Shown: positions 26,432 through 34,887 of the stretch, in pieces
How positions within the stretch are numbered: the first letter of the stretch is position 1
How the letters are laid out: each line of letters starts with the position of its first letter
Assembly (NCBI GenBank): GCA_937928405.1
Contig: CALFWZ010000210.1
Location: 1 to 58,846 of the forward strand
Reading direction: 5' to 3'
Length of the DNA stretch: 58,846 bases
Source of the DNA: an uncultured Saprospiraceae bacterium
Lineage (GTDB): Bacteria; Bacteroidota; Bacteroidia; Chitinophagales; Saprospiraceae
Position numbers and translations under genes: made by a program
Notes under the pieces: generated by a model
Database searches by the model: none
What the model was told of the DNA's origin: nothing
Seen by the model: the letters and a program-made list of their open reading frames with translations, nothing else

Positions 26432-27076
26432 ATGTTTTTTCACGATCCTACCTTGGCTAAGACCATTAATATTTTTCAAATATTGGATTATCTCGGAACG
26501 TTTGTTTTTGCCATTTCAGGAGCACTGTCAGCGATGAATAAAAAATTTGATCCGTTCGGAGTAGTGATTTTGGCACTAGTGACTGCCGTGGGTGGAGGTA
26601 CGTTACGAGATGTGATGATCGGGCGTACACCGGTAGGATGGATGCAGGATATAAACTATGTACTAATTATTTTTGCAGGTGCCCTTATTGCGATGAGCTG
26701 CCGTCCGTACTTGGTGTATTTTCGAAAGACCATGTTTTTGTTTGATGCGATGGGATTAGGATTGTTTACGATTATTGGGGTAGAGTTAGGATTGTTAGGC
26801 GGGTTACATCCAATTATTTGTGTGTTGTTGGGAACGTTAAGCGCTGCTTTTGGAGGCGTGATTCGAGATATACTTTGTAATCAAATTCCCTTGATTTTCG
26901 AAAAAGAAATTTATGCTTCCTTAAGTATTTTGGGTGGAATAATTTTTCTATTTCTAAACAAAACAAACTTAACCGTGGACACGATGTATATCATCACTAG
27001 TTTGCTGGTCATCGTATTGAGAGTTTTAGCCGTACGGTTTGAATGGGTTTTACCGAAGTGGTATGTTGGAAAGTAG
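26432..27076 (+). CDS. TRIC-like cation channel protein (UPF0126 / YicG family)
   Basis: The 214-residue protein has about seven membrane segments in two inverted repeats. The two signature glycine motifs are AVGGGTLRDVMIGR (about 57-70) and AAFGGVIRDILCNQIP (about 142-157). These match the bacterial trimeric intracellular cation channel family (UPF0126), which conducts potassium or sodium as a trimer. It is a single gene between a terminator and the convergent regulator gene; its stop codon abuts the stop codon of that gene with no spacer. Confidence 0.88.
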   Translation: MFFHDPTLAKTINIFQILDYLGTFVFAISGALSAMNKKFDPFGVVILALVTAVGGGTLRDVMIGRTPVGWMQDINYVLIIFAGALIAMSCRPYLVYFRKTMFLFDAMGLGLFTIIGVELGLLGGLHPIICVLLGTLSAAFGGVIRDILCNQIPLIFEKEIYASLSILGGIIFLFLNKTNLTVDTMYIITSLLVIVLRVLAVRFEWVLPKWYVGK

Positions 27077-27835
27077 TTAAATATAATTGCTAGAAGAACG
27101 ATTATTTATGAATTTCAAAAAAGAAGTCTTTCGTCTAATTGCGATAGGTAATTCTCGTCCGCCAATCAATTTAACCATTCCACCTCTTCCTTTCTCTAAT
27201 TGTATTATTTGGTCACAATTAATAATATAAGATTTATGAATTCTAAAGAATTTATGAATTGGTAATAGGTCTTCATAAAAACTTAAAGCATTAGATGCAA
27301 TTCGATTTTGGTTCTTATTTAGATGGAAAATTACGTAACTTCTTTGTGCTTCTATATACAAGATATGCTCTATGTTGATAATGTTAAGCCCTTTATGACC
27401 TGATAATATAATTTGATTAGTGGTATTTCTAGGTGTCAAATTTTCTTCTGAAAAATGAGAATCCTCCTTGGGCCTGGGAGATTTTAGCTGTGTTTTTTTA
27501 ATCGCCAATCGAAGTTCATCTAAGATTATTGGTTTAAGTAAATAATCTAAAGCGGAATATTTTATGGCTTTCAATGCGTATTTTTCATCTCTTGTAACAA
27601 AAACAATTTTGAATCTTACAGGGTTAAAAGCATCTAAAACATCAAACCCATTTCCTTCAGAAATATGAGTGTCTAAAAAAACCAAACTTGGTTGTAGTGC
27701 TTTGATTACTTCAATTCCTGATGAGACCCTAGTGGCATTGCCTACTAGGATCACTTCTTTAAAATAAGTCTGTAACATTTTTTTTAATAAATCATTTCTA
27801 TCATACCTATTTTCGATGATTACCGCTCTAATCAT
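27077..27835 (-). CDS. LytTR-family response regulator
   Basis: The 252-residue protein has an N-terminal receiver domain (about 1-120) with phospho-acceptor D55 (VFLDTHISEG), a Thr switch (FVTRDEKYALKAI) and a Lys (LLKPI). The acidic pocket is reduced to E8-N9 instead of the usual DD/DE pair. The C-terminal LytTR DNA-binding domain (about 150-250) contains LYIEAQRSYVIFHL, FFRIHKSYIIN and RELPIAIRRK. No histidine kinase gene is nearby, so it is an orphan regulator here. The start is ATG 27835; the longer frame from 27871 adds 12 residues upstream of the receiver domain. Confidence 0.88.
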   Translation of the reverse strand: MIRAVIIENRYDRNDLLKKMLQTYFKEVILVGNATRVSSGIEVIKALQPSLVFLDTHISEGNGFDVLDAFNPVRFKIVFVTRDEKYALKAIKYSALDYLLKPIILDELRLAIKKTQLKSPRPKEDSHFSEENLTPRNTTNQIILSGHKGLNIINIEHILYIEAQRSYVIFHLNKNQNRIASNALSFYEDLLPIHKFFRIHKSYIINCDQIIQLEKGRGGMVKLIGGRELPIAIRRKTSFLKFINNRSSSNYI

Positions 27836-28403
27836 GGTTTGTAAATTTAATAGATGCCCATAAATGGACATAGTTTTAGTTTTTAATAATCGCTTTTATA
27901 TTTTTTAATTCCTTATCTCCTTATTTGAAGTGATTTAGAATTTATATTTTGGTATTGCAAAAAAAAATCTTACCTGCTTTTATGTAAAATAGCTGTGTGA
28001 TTTTGAATCTAAGAAGCTGCTCAAAATGAATTTTCTTAGTGCAAACCTGTTTTAGATAAGATACGAAATAATGAAGGCTTCTCCAAAGATTGAGATGTAT
28101 TTTCTAATCTTACGACTAAATTTTTCAAAGTATCAATTATCATAACGAATTGCGGAAAGAAGAATTTTTCGTTTTTTTCTTAGAACAATGACTAGGCAAT
28201 AGAATTTTATCTATACCATAGACTTCTTAAAAAAGCCTAAAAAAGAGGAGGGAAATTAGAAAAAATAAAAAAAGGGTTACTTCCTTTGGCAGAAAATAAC
28301 CCTTTAATACGATTAGTTTAATAGTCAAGTATTGATGACTTGTAGAGACTACCAGTGGCGTTGAGCCACGAAGTAATGAAATCTACTTATTTAACATCTA
28401 ACC
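27836..28403. other. AT-rich intergenic region with minus-strand terminator
   Basis: No gene was seen. The only clear structures are the terminator of the small secreted protein (28260-28305), a CAAGT/ACTTG hairpin near 28325-28341 and a GTGGC/GCCAC hairpin at 28355-28369. The two short hairpins lie just beyond the stop codon of the minus-strand gene. Confidence 0.45.
28260..28305 (-). terminator. Rho-independent terminator (minus strand)
   Basis: AAAGGGTTA (28271-28279) pairs with TAACCCTTT (28297-28305). Read on the minus strand it is followed by TTTTTATTTTT. It terminates the gene at 28404-28808. Confidence 0.75.
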
Positions 28404-28808
28404 TTATCCTGGTCTTTTTGGTTCATGTAAACAATATAAGCACCAGCATTTAGTTCCAATGACTAACTTTCTTTTGTAAGCATTACCATAAGGAGCCCAT
28501 TCGTTACATCCTCGACATCCACAAGTCGCATCAGGACTATAATCAAGCGCTTCAAAACTATTATTAACTAATTTTCCATCCCTAAGAGAAGTTACGGTTA
28601 CACTATAGGTTCCATTTTCATTAAGTTTGTTGTCAATGGAGACGACTTCATCAACATTGAAATAATCAGTTAAAGTTTCGAACTCTCCACTATGGATTTC
28701 AGAAAGATCTTTGACAGATTCTATTTCGGTGGTGGAATTGAATGGAACGAAAAAGACTACACACAATAGTGCAAGTGCAGTAAATGAAATAAAAAAATTC
28801 TTTTGCAT
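28404..28808 (-). CDS. Small secreted protein with two CxCxxC motifs
   Basis: The 134-residue protein has an N-terminal hydrophobic signal (FFISFTALALLCVVFFVPF, about 5-23). An acidic middle contains a strand-rich stretch (GTYSVTVTSLRDGKLV). The C-terminus carries two identical-spacing cysteine motifs, C96-x-C98-x2-C101 (CGCRGC) and C121-x-C123-x2-C126 (CWCLYC), 20 residues apart. Six Cys in this layout suggest metal binding or a disulfide-bonded knot. I do not recognise the family. It is a stand-alone gene with its own terminator and no maturation or export gene beside it. ATG 28808 is the only plausible start. Confidence 0.65.
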   Translation of the reverse strand: MQKNFFISFTALALLCVVFFVPFNSTTEIESVKDLSEIHSGEFETLTDYFNVDEVVSIDNKLNENGTYSVTVTSLRDGKLVNNSFEALDYSPDATCGCRGCNEWAPYGNAYKRKLVIGTKCWCLYCLHEPKRPG

Positions 28809-29061
28809 GATTAAAGGGTTAAAAGGTGATAAAATAATGGTAAACCAATATTATTTGGGCAAAAATCTTAATTGACCAAAGAATAACATACCATTTAATT
28901 ATATCTTTAAATGTATTGATGAAAAAATAACTTGAGGCGTAAAAAAAGTATAAAAAAAGCTTAACGTGTAGGATTGCTTTCCCAACGTTGTGATAATCCA
29001 ATGATTTTGAATTTCAAAAAGGATATCTACACTTCTCTTAGTATTTTGAATGGATTTTTTT

Positions 29062-29069
29062 TATCTTTG
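29062..29069 (+). promoter_or_regulatory. Orphan -7 box (TATCTTTG)
   Basis: It is an exact TAnnTTTG match. No coding frame follows on this strand before 29355, so it could start a small RNA. Confidence 0.35.
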
Positions 29070-29312
29070 AACAGAGAAAATACAGCAAACACAATAGGCA
29101 CTGTTGATACAGTAGGCACAGTTAACGCGGAAAAATATTTGTTTAATTATTAATGCAAATCATTGGTTGAATATTGAATAGTTGAATTCATTCAGCTACT
29201 AATCCGCATTATAAATTATTTTGTTCGTTCGGTTCGCTATGACAAAGGCATCCCTGCAAACTTTCGATAATCTGTATAAATTATTCATTAAAAAGAAACA
29301 CGCTAGAAGAGC

Positions 29313-29331
29313 CCTGCCTTTGCCGGCAGGC
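29313..29331 (+). repeat. GC palindrome repeat (CCTGCC-TTTGCC-GGCAGG)
   Basis: It shares the core TTTGCCGGCAGGC with the copy at 9394-9413 and lies 24 bases from the 3' end of the permease gene. Confidence 0.7.
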
Positions 29332-29354
29332 ATTATTCATTAACCCATTATTCC

Positions 29355-30506
29355 TTACCCCCGCACCATCTTCCCAATCATTCGATAATTCAAAACAATC
29401 ACAAAAAAAGAAAACACAACCCCCGTCAAATAAACCGACCAATGCAACTGCATTCCTAACTGAAATCCATGCTGACTATACCAAAACTGAAATCCCCAAC
29501 GAAATATAAATAAGGAGACCAAAGTTAGGATTAAAACCAGCGCAAAAATTTTCAATAAATACCTAAAGAGTACCCGAGTAATATCTTTCGGCCGATATCC
29601 CAATTCTAGCAAAAGCTGAATCCGATCATCCGCTCGACTGATTAATAACTGAAAGTTGATAACAAAAACGAGGACAGATAGAATAACGATAATAAGTCCA
29701 ATCAAGGCGATGATACTGATTGCTCCGCTCAGTAACGTACGAATTCTTTCTCCCACGAGATGGCCACTATTGACTTCAAACCCTTTTTCCCTAATCTCCT
29801 GTCTGATCTGAGTTTCATGTCCGCTCTCCACGGCCAACATCAATCGCAAGGCACCTGGTTGAGTTTGTTCCCCAAAAGTTTGATTCGCCCAATTCATAAA
29901 GTTTACGGGTACAAGAATCGAATGAATTCTGTCCGTATAGCCAACAATATTTCCTTTAAATTTTCTTTTAAGTCCCTTTCCGTTTAGGGTTAAGTCTAGG
30001 GTGAAATTTTCCAGAAATTCTGGATTCAGTTGCGGGAGTCCCTGACTGGGAGCAAATCCGAAATTATAAAGCGCCAGGTAATCTCGAGATACAATAATAG
30101 GAATCTCTAGTTGCCCTTCTTGCCAAATAAATTGATCATTCACATCCGTAAAATCAATAAAAGCAGTGTCAATGGCTTCAAAGAATAAATCCGTAAAAAA
30201 GCCAAAGGTGGGACTAGAAGCATTGATTCGAAATTCGCTAGAACGGAATACTTCGAGATCTTGTACATGTTCCATCGCTCTCAGATCACTAAGCTCTGGT
30301 TCTGTAAAATGAGACTGGTAGGCAATAACGGGCTTATTCAGCGTAATATATTCAGAAGTAACCTGCTTATTACCAAGAAGAAGATATTGAAAATCAAAGT
30401 AAAATTGTTGGGAAAGCAAGAGTAGAAATAAACCAATAAATGCCCCCAGCGTAGCGCCGGCGATTTGCCAATTGTTCTTGTCTTTCCACAATAATTTTTT
30501 CAGCAT
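29355..30506 (-). CDS. FtsX-like ABC transporter permease
   Basis: The 383-residue protein has the MacB/FtsX permease layout. One N-terminal membrane helix (about 16-38) is followed by an extracytoplasmic domain of about 210 residues. Three C-terminal helices (near 260-290, 305-335, 350-372) end with NYRMIGKMVRG. The cytoplasmic loop ISRADDRIQLLLELGYRPKDITRVL is typical of this family and couples to an ATPase. No ATPase gene is adjacent. The start is ATG 30506, because the longer frame would need a TTG inside the promoter. It is divergent from guaA with only 28 bases between start codons. Confidence 0.83.
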   Translation of the reverse strand: MLKKLLWKDKNNWQIAGATLGAFIGLFLLLLSQQFYFDFQYLLLGNKQVTSEYITLNKPVIAYQSHFTEPELSDLRAMEHVQDLEVFRSSEFRINASSPTFGFFTDLFFEAIDTAFIDFTDVNDQFIWQEGQLEIPIIVSRDYLALYNFGFAPSQGLPQLNPEFLENFTLDLTLNGKGLKRKFKGNIVGYTDRIHSILVPVNFMNWANQTFGEQTQPGALRLMLAVESGHETQIRQEIREKGFEVNSGHLVGERIRTLLSGAISIIALIGLIIVILSVLVFVINFQLLISRADDRIQLLLELGYRPKDITRVLFRYLLKIFALVLILTLVSLFIFRWGFQFWYSQHGFQLGMQLHWSVYLTGVVFSFFVIVLNYRMIGKMVRG

Positions 30507-30512
30507 TGGGTA

Positions 30513-30520
30513 CAAAAATA
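30513..30520 (-). promoter_or_regulatory. -7 box of the permease gene (TATTTTTG)
   Basis: It is an exact TAnnTTTG match on the minus strand, 6 bases before ATG 30506. It is separated from the guaA box by a single base, so the two promoters cannot easily be occupied together. Confidence 0.6.
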
Positions 30521-30521
30521 G

Positions 30522-30529
30522 TATCTTTG
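30522..30529 (+). promoter_or_regulatory. -7 box of guaA (TATCTTTG)
   Basis: It is an exact TAnnTTTG match, 5 bases before ATG 30535. The distance implies a transcript that starts at or near the start codon. Confidence 0.65.
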
Positions 30530-30534
30530 CTCGT

Positions 30535-32076
30535 ATGAGTGAGAAAATATTAATATTAGATTTTGGTTCGCAATATACTCAATTGATTGCCAGACGGGTA
30601 CGAGAATTGAATATTTATAGTGAAATTGTTCCATATAATAAAATTCCGCCTATTACCGATGGTGTAAAAGCTATTATTCTGTCTGGAAGCCCCTTCTCCG
30701 TTACGGACGAAAAGGCCTTAAAAGTAGATCTTGATTTCCTAGTTAATCAACGACCCGTATTAGCTATTTGTTACGGTGCGCAGATGATTGCCAATCATTT
30801 TGGAGGCCAAGTACAGCGTTCCCAAAAAAGAGAATACGGTAAAGCTAGCTTGAGTGAAGTAGTTGCTTCGGATCCACTCTTTCATGAGATTCCCAACGAT
30901 TCTCAAGTTTGGATGTCCCACGGCGACTCGATTATGGCCGTTCCCGAAAAATTTGAAATCACCGCAGCCACAGAAGATATTCCAGTGGCCGCTTTCAAAT
31001 CTAAAACGGATCAGTTTAAATACCCCATTCACTGTTTGCAATTTCACCCCGAAGTGACCCATAGCCTACATGGTAAACAACTCCTAAAAAACTTTCTCAT
31101 TAATATCGCGGGATGTGAAGGGACTTGGACGCCAGCGGCTTTCGTAGAAGATACGGTTGAAAAATTACGCAATAAAATTGGTGACGATAAGGTTTTAATG
31201 GCGTTGTCGGGTGGGGTAGATTCCACGGTTGGCGCTGCTTTATTACATCGGGCAATTGGAGATAACCTGTACTGCTTTTTTGTAGATAATGGGTTGTTAC
31301 GAAAAGGCGAGTTCGAACAAGTGCTCGCTTCTTACGAAGGAATGGGACTCAATATCACTGGAGTAGACGCGAAACAACGATTCTGGGATGCGCTTGCTGG
31401 AGAAAGTGATCCAGAGAAAAAACGAAAAATCATCGGCAGGATGTTTATCGATGTTTTTGACGAATCAGCCGCTAAATTTGAAAACATAAAATGGCTCGGA
31501 CAAGGAACCATTTATCCGGATGTCATTGAATCCGTTTCAGTGCACGGACCATCGGTGACCATTAAATCCCACCACAACGTAGGTGGTCTACCGGACCATA
31601 TGAATCTCAAAATAGTGGAGCCCTTAAGAATGTTGTTTAAGGACGAAGTAAGGCGAGTAGGAAATCAGATGGATTTACCAAAAAATATTATAGGGCGACA
31701 TCCGTTTCCCGGTCCAGGATTAGCGATTCGTATTTTGGGAGATATTACCCCCGAAAAGGTACAAATCCTTCAAGAGGCAGATGATATCTTTATTAGTGGA
31801 CTAAAACAATTCGGATTATATGATGAAGTTTGGCAGGCAGGTGTTATCTTACTCCCAGTTCAATCTGTTGGTGTCATGGGAGATGAGCGAACTTATGAAA
31901 ATGCGGTCGCACTGAGAGCCGTAACTTCGGTCGATGGAATGACCGCCGAATGGAGCAAACTTCCATATGACTTTATGGCTTTTGTTTCTAGTAAAATTAT
32001 TAATAACGTAAAAGGAATAAATAGAGTAGTTTATGATATTAGTACAAAACCTCCTGCCACGATTGAGTGGGAATAA
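30535..32076 (+). CDS. guaA: GMP synthase (glutamine-hydrolysing)
   Basis: The 513-residue protein is full length. The class I glutamine amidotransferase domain comes first (about 5-195), with the nucleophile Cys in AICYGAQMIA and His/Glu in LQFHPEVTHS. The ATP pyrophosphatase domain follows, with the P-loop ALSGGVDST. The dimerisation domain is last (HPFPGPGLAIRILGDIT, ending YDISTKPPATIEWE). It converts XMP to GMP using glutamine and ATP. The start is ATG 30535 because a -7 box 5 bases upstream excludes the longer frame from 30472. It overlaps the start of the next gene by 44 bases, so the two are likely co-transcribed. Confidence 0.96.
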   Translation: MSEKILILDFGSQYTQLIARRVRELNIYSEIVPYNKIPPITDGVKAIILSGSPFSVTDEKALKVDLDFLVNQRPVLAICYGAQMIANHFGGQVQRSQKREYGKASLSEVVASDPLFHEIPNDSQVWMSHGDSIMAVPEKFEITAATEDIPVAAFKSKTDQFKYPIHCLQFHPEVTHSLHGKQLLKNFLINIAGCEGTWTPAAFVEDTVEKLRNKIGDDKVLMALSGGVDSTVGAALLHRAIGDNLYCFFVDNGLLRKGEFEQVLASYEGMGLNITGVDAKQRFWDALAGESDPEKKRKIIGRMFIDVFDESAAKFENIKWLGQGTIYPDVIESVSVHGPSVTIKSHHNVGGLPDHMNLKIVEPLRMLFKDEVRRVGNQMDLPKNIIGRHPFPGPGLAIRILGDITPEKVQILQEADDIFISGLKQFGLYDEVWQAGVILLPVQSVGVMGDERTYENAVALRAVTSVDGMTAEWSKLPYDFMAFVSSKIINNVKGINRVVYDISTKPPATIEWE

Positions 32077-33487
32077 AATTTGGGCTACGGGTCTTTGCTG
32101 TTGCTTATTATTGATGTCTTGTGATTCTTTAAAAAAAGCATCTACTGGAAATCAGCCAAACACAGAAAACCCGGATGATCTTGGAGAAATTCAAGGAGGA
32201 AAAGTGTATAACCCAGAAACGGGTAGATACGAAACACCTGGTAGTCAAGGACCAAAGGTAGATACCGTAAGCTGGACCGATGCGCCGCTCGAAGAAAATC
32301 CACCGATCACTTCGGATGGAAGACTTCCCGATGGTACTACCACCAAACCAGGTATGGATCCTGGTCAGACTTTAGAAATGTACGATGTCGCCGTTTGTTT
32401 ACCTTTTTTAGGGAATCGTTTTAAAGAATACGAAAACAAGATTGACGATAAGTCTATGCTGGCGATGAATTTCTATAGTGGTGTAAAAATGGCTTTCGAT
32501 GATTTGTCTTCTCGTGGCGTTCGACTCAATGTGAACGTGATGGACACCGAAGCCTCTGATGCTAAAATGAATTCATTACTACAAACATCCGAATTTTTTG
32601 AGGCTGAAATTATCATCGGGCCCGTCACCACCAGTAACTTGAAGAAAACTGCCGCATTTGCTAAGAAAAATAAAAAAGTGGTTATTTCTCCTTTGAATCC
32701 AAATAATAAGATCACCAGTGGGAATCCTTATTTTGTGCAGACCAATCCTTCTTTGGAAAGTCATTGTCAAGCAATCACCAAACATGCCTTGGATAATCAT
32801 GCTGCTTCCGAAATTGTATTGCTAGTCCGAGACAAAGGAGCGGAAAAGAATCGCTTAAAATATTTTCAAGAGGCCCAAAAAACATATGCAGGATCCGCTT
32901 CAGTAGATCGTCTGAAAGAATTTGTGGTACGAGATAATTCGTCTGATCTTAATGAAGTAGATTTAATGCCGCTTATTCAACAAAACAAAACAACTGTATT
33001 CATTGTGCCATCTTGGAGTAATGAAAACTTTATCTACGCTTTAATGCGAAAAATTAGTTTGGTAAAAGGTCCTAATAAGGTGGTGGTATACGGGATGCCG
33101 CAATGGAGAGAATACACGCGCATAGATTTTGATTATTACGAACGATTAAATTTGCACATTAGCAGCAATACGGACTACGATATCTACGACGAACCTGTAA
33201 AAATATTCCGTCAAAGATATTTTGATCGATTCGGGATGGCACCAGCGGAGGATGCCATCATAGGGTATGATTTAATGATGTATTTTGGAGAAATGATTAG
33301 TAAACATGGTACTGGCTTTACCCAGAAAATCGATGGAGAATCAGCAAATTTATTACACTCAAATTTAGATTTTCAACCCGTACAACGTACCGTTAATATT
33401 GAAAATTTAGATGCCGTAGATTTTTATGAAAATAAAATGGTCAATATTTTAAAATTTGAAGATTATCATTTTCAATCGGCTAATTAA
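32033..33487 (+). CDS. Lipoprotein with type 1 periplasmic-binding (Leu/Ile/Val-like) fold
   Basis: The 484-residue protein has a lipobox LLMSC (Cys30) after a hydrophobic stretch rich in Cys and Leu. A Pro/Gly-rich linker covers about 40-105. The ligand-binding region starts at about 112 (YDVAVCLPFLGNRF, then MAMNFYSGVKMAFDDL, IIGPVTTSNLKKTA, VVISPLNPNNKI) and follows the receptor/LpoA-like periplasmic-binding pattern. I recall related proteins in Bacteroidota that lie next to guaA and carry LysM domains; no LysM is evident here. It overlaps the end of guaA. The start ATG 32033 lies inside guaA, and a TTG at 32063 is an alternative. The ligand is unknown. Confidence 0.78.
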   Translation: MILVQNLLPRLSGNKIWATGLCCCLLLMSCDSLKKASTGNQPNTENPDDLGEIQGGKVYNPETGRYETPGSQGPKVDTVSWTDAPLEENPPITSDGRLPDGTTTKPGMDPGQTLEMYDVAVCLPFLGNRFKEYENKIDDKSMLAMNFYSGVKMAFDDLSSRGVRLNVNVMDTEASDAKMNSLLQTSEFFEAEIIIGPVTTSNLKKTAAFAKKNKKVVISPLNPNNKITSGNPYFVQTNPSLESHCQAITKHALDNHAASEIVLLVRDKGAEKNRLKYFQEAQKTYAGSASVDRLKEFVVRDNSSDLNEVDLMPLIQQNKTTVFIVPSWSNENFIYALMRKISLVKGPNKVVVYGMPQWREYTRIDFDYYERLNLHISSNTDYDIYDEPVKIFRQRYFDRFGMAPAEDAIIGYDLMMYFGEMISKHGTGFTQKIDGESANLLHSNLDFQPVQRTVNIENLDAVDFYENKMVNILKFEDYHFQSAN

Positions 33488-33587
33488 GATGTTGAATCGT
33501 TTAAACAAAGAGCTTACGCTAAAAACTAAGAAAACGAATTTTTTAAATATTATGAAATAAAACTAATACGTGTATTTGCTTTTCGAT

Positions 33588-33713
33588 AAAAGATATACAC
33601 GCCTGCCTGCCGGACAGGCAGTTTAGAAGGTCTTTGCGATCTCTGCGCGAAATACACCTTTCAGAGTAGATTCAACAAATAAGCAAATCAACAAATAAAC
33701 AGCTCAACCTCTC
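33588..33713 (+). repeat. Composite dispersed repeat before trmH
   Basis: The modules, in order, are AAAAGATATACACG, the palindrome GCCTGCCTGCCGGACAGGC, TTTAGAAGGTCT, a TGCGCGAAA-type phrase, then ATCAAC/AAATAA octamer-like units. The last one ends at the ATG of trmH (33714). The same module order occurs at 38036-38160 and 44516-44687. Confidence 0.7.
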
Positions 33714-34346
33714 ATGAATCCAAAACGCGAAGCGAAATTCCAGTCGGTCGCTCAGCGTCGACAACATAATTTTACGGTTATTCTGGAAAATGTCCACGAT
33801 ACCCATAATGTTGGTGCCGTAATGCGTACCTGTGATTCTGTTGGAATTCACGAAATTTTTGTGCTCCACTCTCGTCCACAAAATATTAAACCTACCCTGA
33901 CTTTGGGTAAACGTACCTCGGGGGGTACTCGAAAATGGGTGGATGTTCATTTTTATCACGATCTTGAAGCTTGCTTTGAGCACGTTCGATCTCGGTACGA
34001 TAAAATTTATAGCACCCACCTTTCTGATGATGCAGTTTCTCTTTACGATCTGGATCTCACCAAATCAGTAGCCCTTTTGTTTGGTAACGAACATATCGGG
34101 GTGACCCCAGAAGCCCTCGCTAAAGTAGACGGAAACTTTTTAATTCCACAGGTCGGAATGGTACAAAGCTTAAATATTTCCGTAGCTTGTGCTGTCTCAC
34201 TCTATGAGGGTTTTCGACAACGAAATGAAAAAGGATTGTATAATCCCGAAAACAGAGATGCCAAAGTAGATCAAGCACTAATGCAAGAATATCGACGACG
34301 ACACGAAGCCCGAGAACGGGTAAAAAAAGTGCCGCGTATTCAATAG
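33714..34346 (+). CDS. trmH: TrmH-family (SpoU) RNA 2'-O-methyltransferase, probable tRNA Gm18 type
   Basis: The 210-residue protein has the three SpoU motifs in order. Motif 1 is NVGAVMRTCDSVG (with the catalytic Arg), motif 2 is ALLFGNEHIGVTPEAL, and motif 3 is IPQVGMVQSLNISVACAVSLYE. The early phrase FTVILENVHDTHN and a basic C-terminal tail (EYRRRHEARERVKK) fit TrmH, which methylates the 2'-O of G18 in tRNA using S-adenosylmethionine. Family membership is clear; the exact target is inferred. It is a single gene; a composite repeat touches its start. Confidence 0.88.
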   Translation: MNPKREAKFQSVAQRRQHNFTVILENVHDTHNVGAVMRTCDSVGIHEIFVLHSRPQNIKPTLTLGKRTSGGTRKWVDVHFYHDLEACFEHVRSRYDKIYSTHLSDDAVSLYDLDLTKSVALLFGNEHIGVTPEALAKVDGNFLIPQVGMVQSLNISVACAVSLYEGFRQRNEKGLYNPENRDAKVDQALMQEYRRRHEARERVKKVPRIQ

Positions 34347-34887
34347 ACTAAACTCTAATTATATTAATAGTCGGTAATTATTAAACTAAGACGAATGAAA
34401 GAGCAATAAGGAGAAAATAAATTTGGTTAGTTAGCTTCCCTCATTCTTAAAATTCGTTAGAAGGAAGCCAACTGATGTCGGCTGACTTAGAGTTCTAGCC
34501 AAAAAGTGACATAAAGTTGTATACACCTTTGGCCTTTGTTTTTTAATCTGTTACCATAAATTGCTTCAAAAGAAAGCTCCAGAGGAGCGATAGGTTAGTA
34601 ACAAAGACAAAAACAGAATTGACAAGCTCCGTAGGAGCGAAATAACTATGAGTTGATACACAAAACGATGCCTAACTTAATAGCATTTTTTGTTTAACAC
34701 TCTAGGTCAGCCGACACTGACTAACCAGCTAACTAGTAAGAAATTTTTTAAAAACTCAGATAATCAATTTTTGGTTTCTAGGAAAAGTTACCGAAAAATA
34801 GTAGCAAAAAACCTTATGATTTCATAGAAAAAAATTAGTAGGTACAATTCATGCATTGTTTCTACCATACAACCAAACCTCAATACT
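34347..34887 (+). other. Intergenic region with a 300-bp structured repeat element
   Basis: No gene was seen. Complementary arms lie at 34473-34494 and 34696-34720; both contain GTCGGCTGAC or its complement. Between them are two hairpins, GCTCC-AGA-GGAGC and GCTCC-GTA-GGAGC, each followed by GA-rich sequence, at about 34576-34590 and 34625-34639. Smaller complementary segments (GGTTAGTTAGC and GCTAACTAG types) lie outside the arms. I recall similar GCTCCGTAGGAGCGA phrases as scattered repeats in other Bacteroidota. Confidence 0.55.

Larger units (their letters stand above)
28809..29354. other. Intergenic region with orphan promoter box, repeats and no gene
   Basis: A TATCTTTG box lies at 29062-29069 on the plus strand with no reading frame behind it. 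It is followed by a near-duplicate TAGGCACTGTT/TAGGCACAGTT (29094-29121) with an ACTGT/ACAGT hairpin between the copies. Octamer-type repeats occur at 29163-29195 (GGTTGAATATTGAATAG). A GC palindrome lies at 29313-29331, flanked by two ATTATTCATTAA phrases. A 60-codon minus-strand frame at 28819-29001 has no supporting features. Confidence 0.5.

Noticed and set aside
28819..29001. 60-codon minus-strand frame upstream of the Cys-rich protein
   Set aside because: No recognisable features; its hydrophobic sequence arises from T/A-rich DNA.
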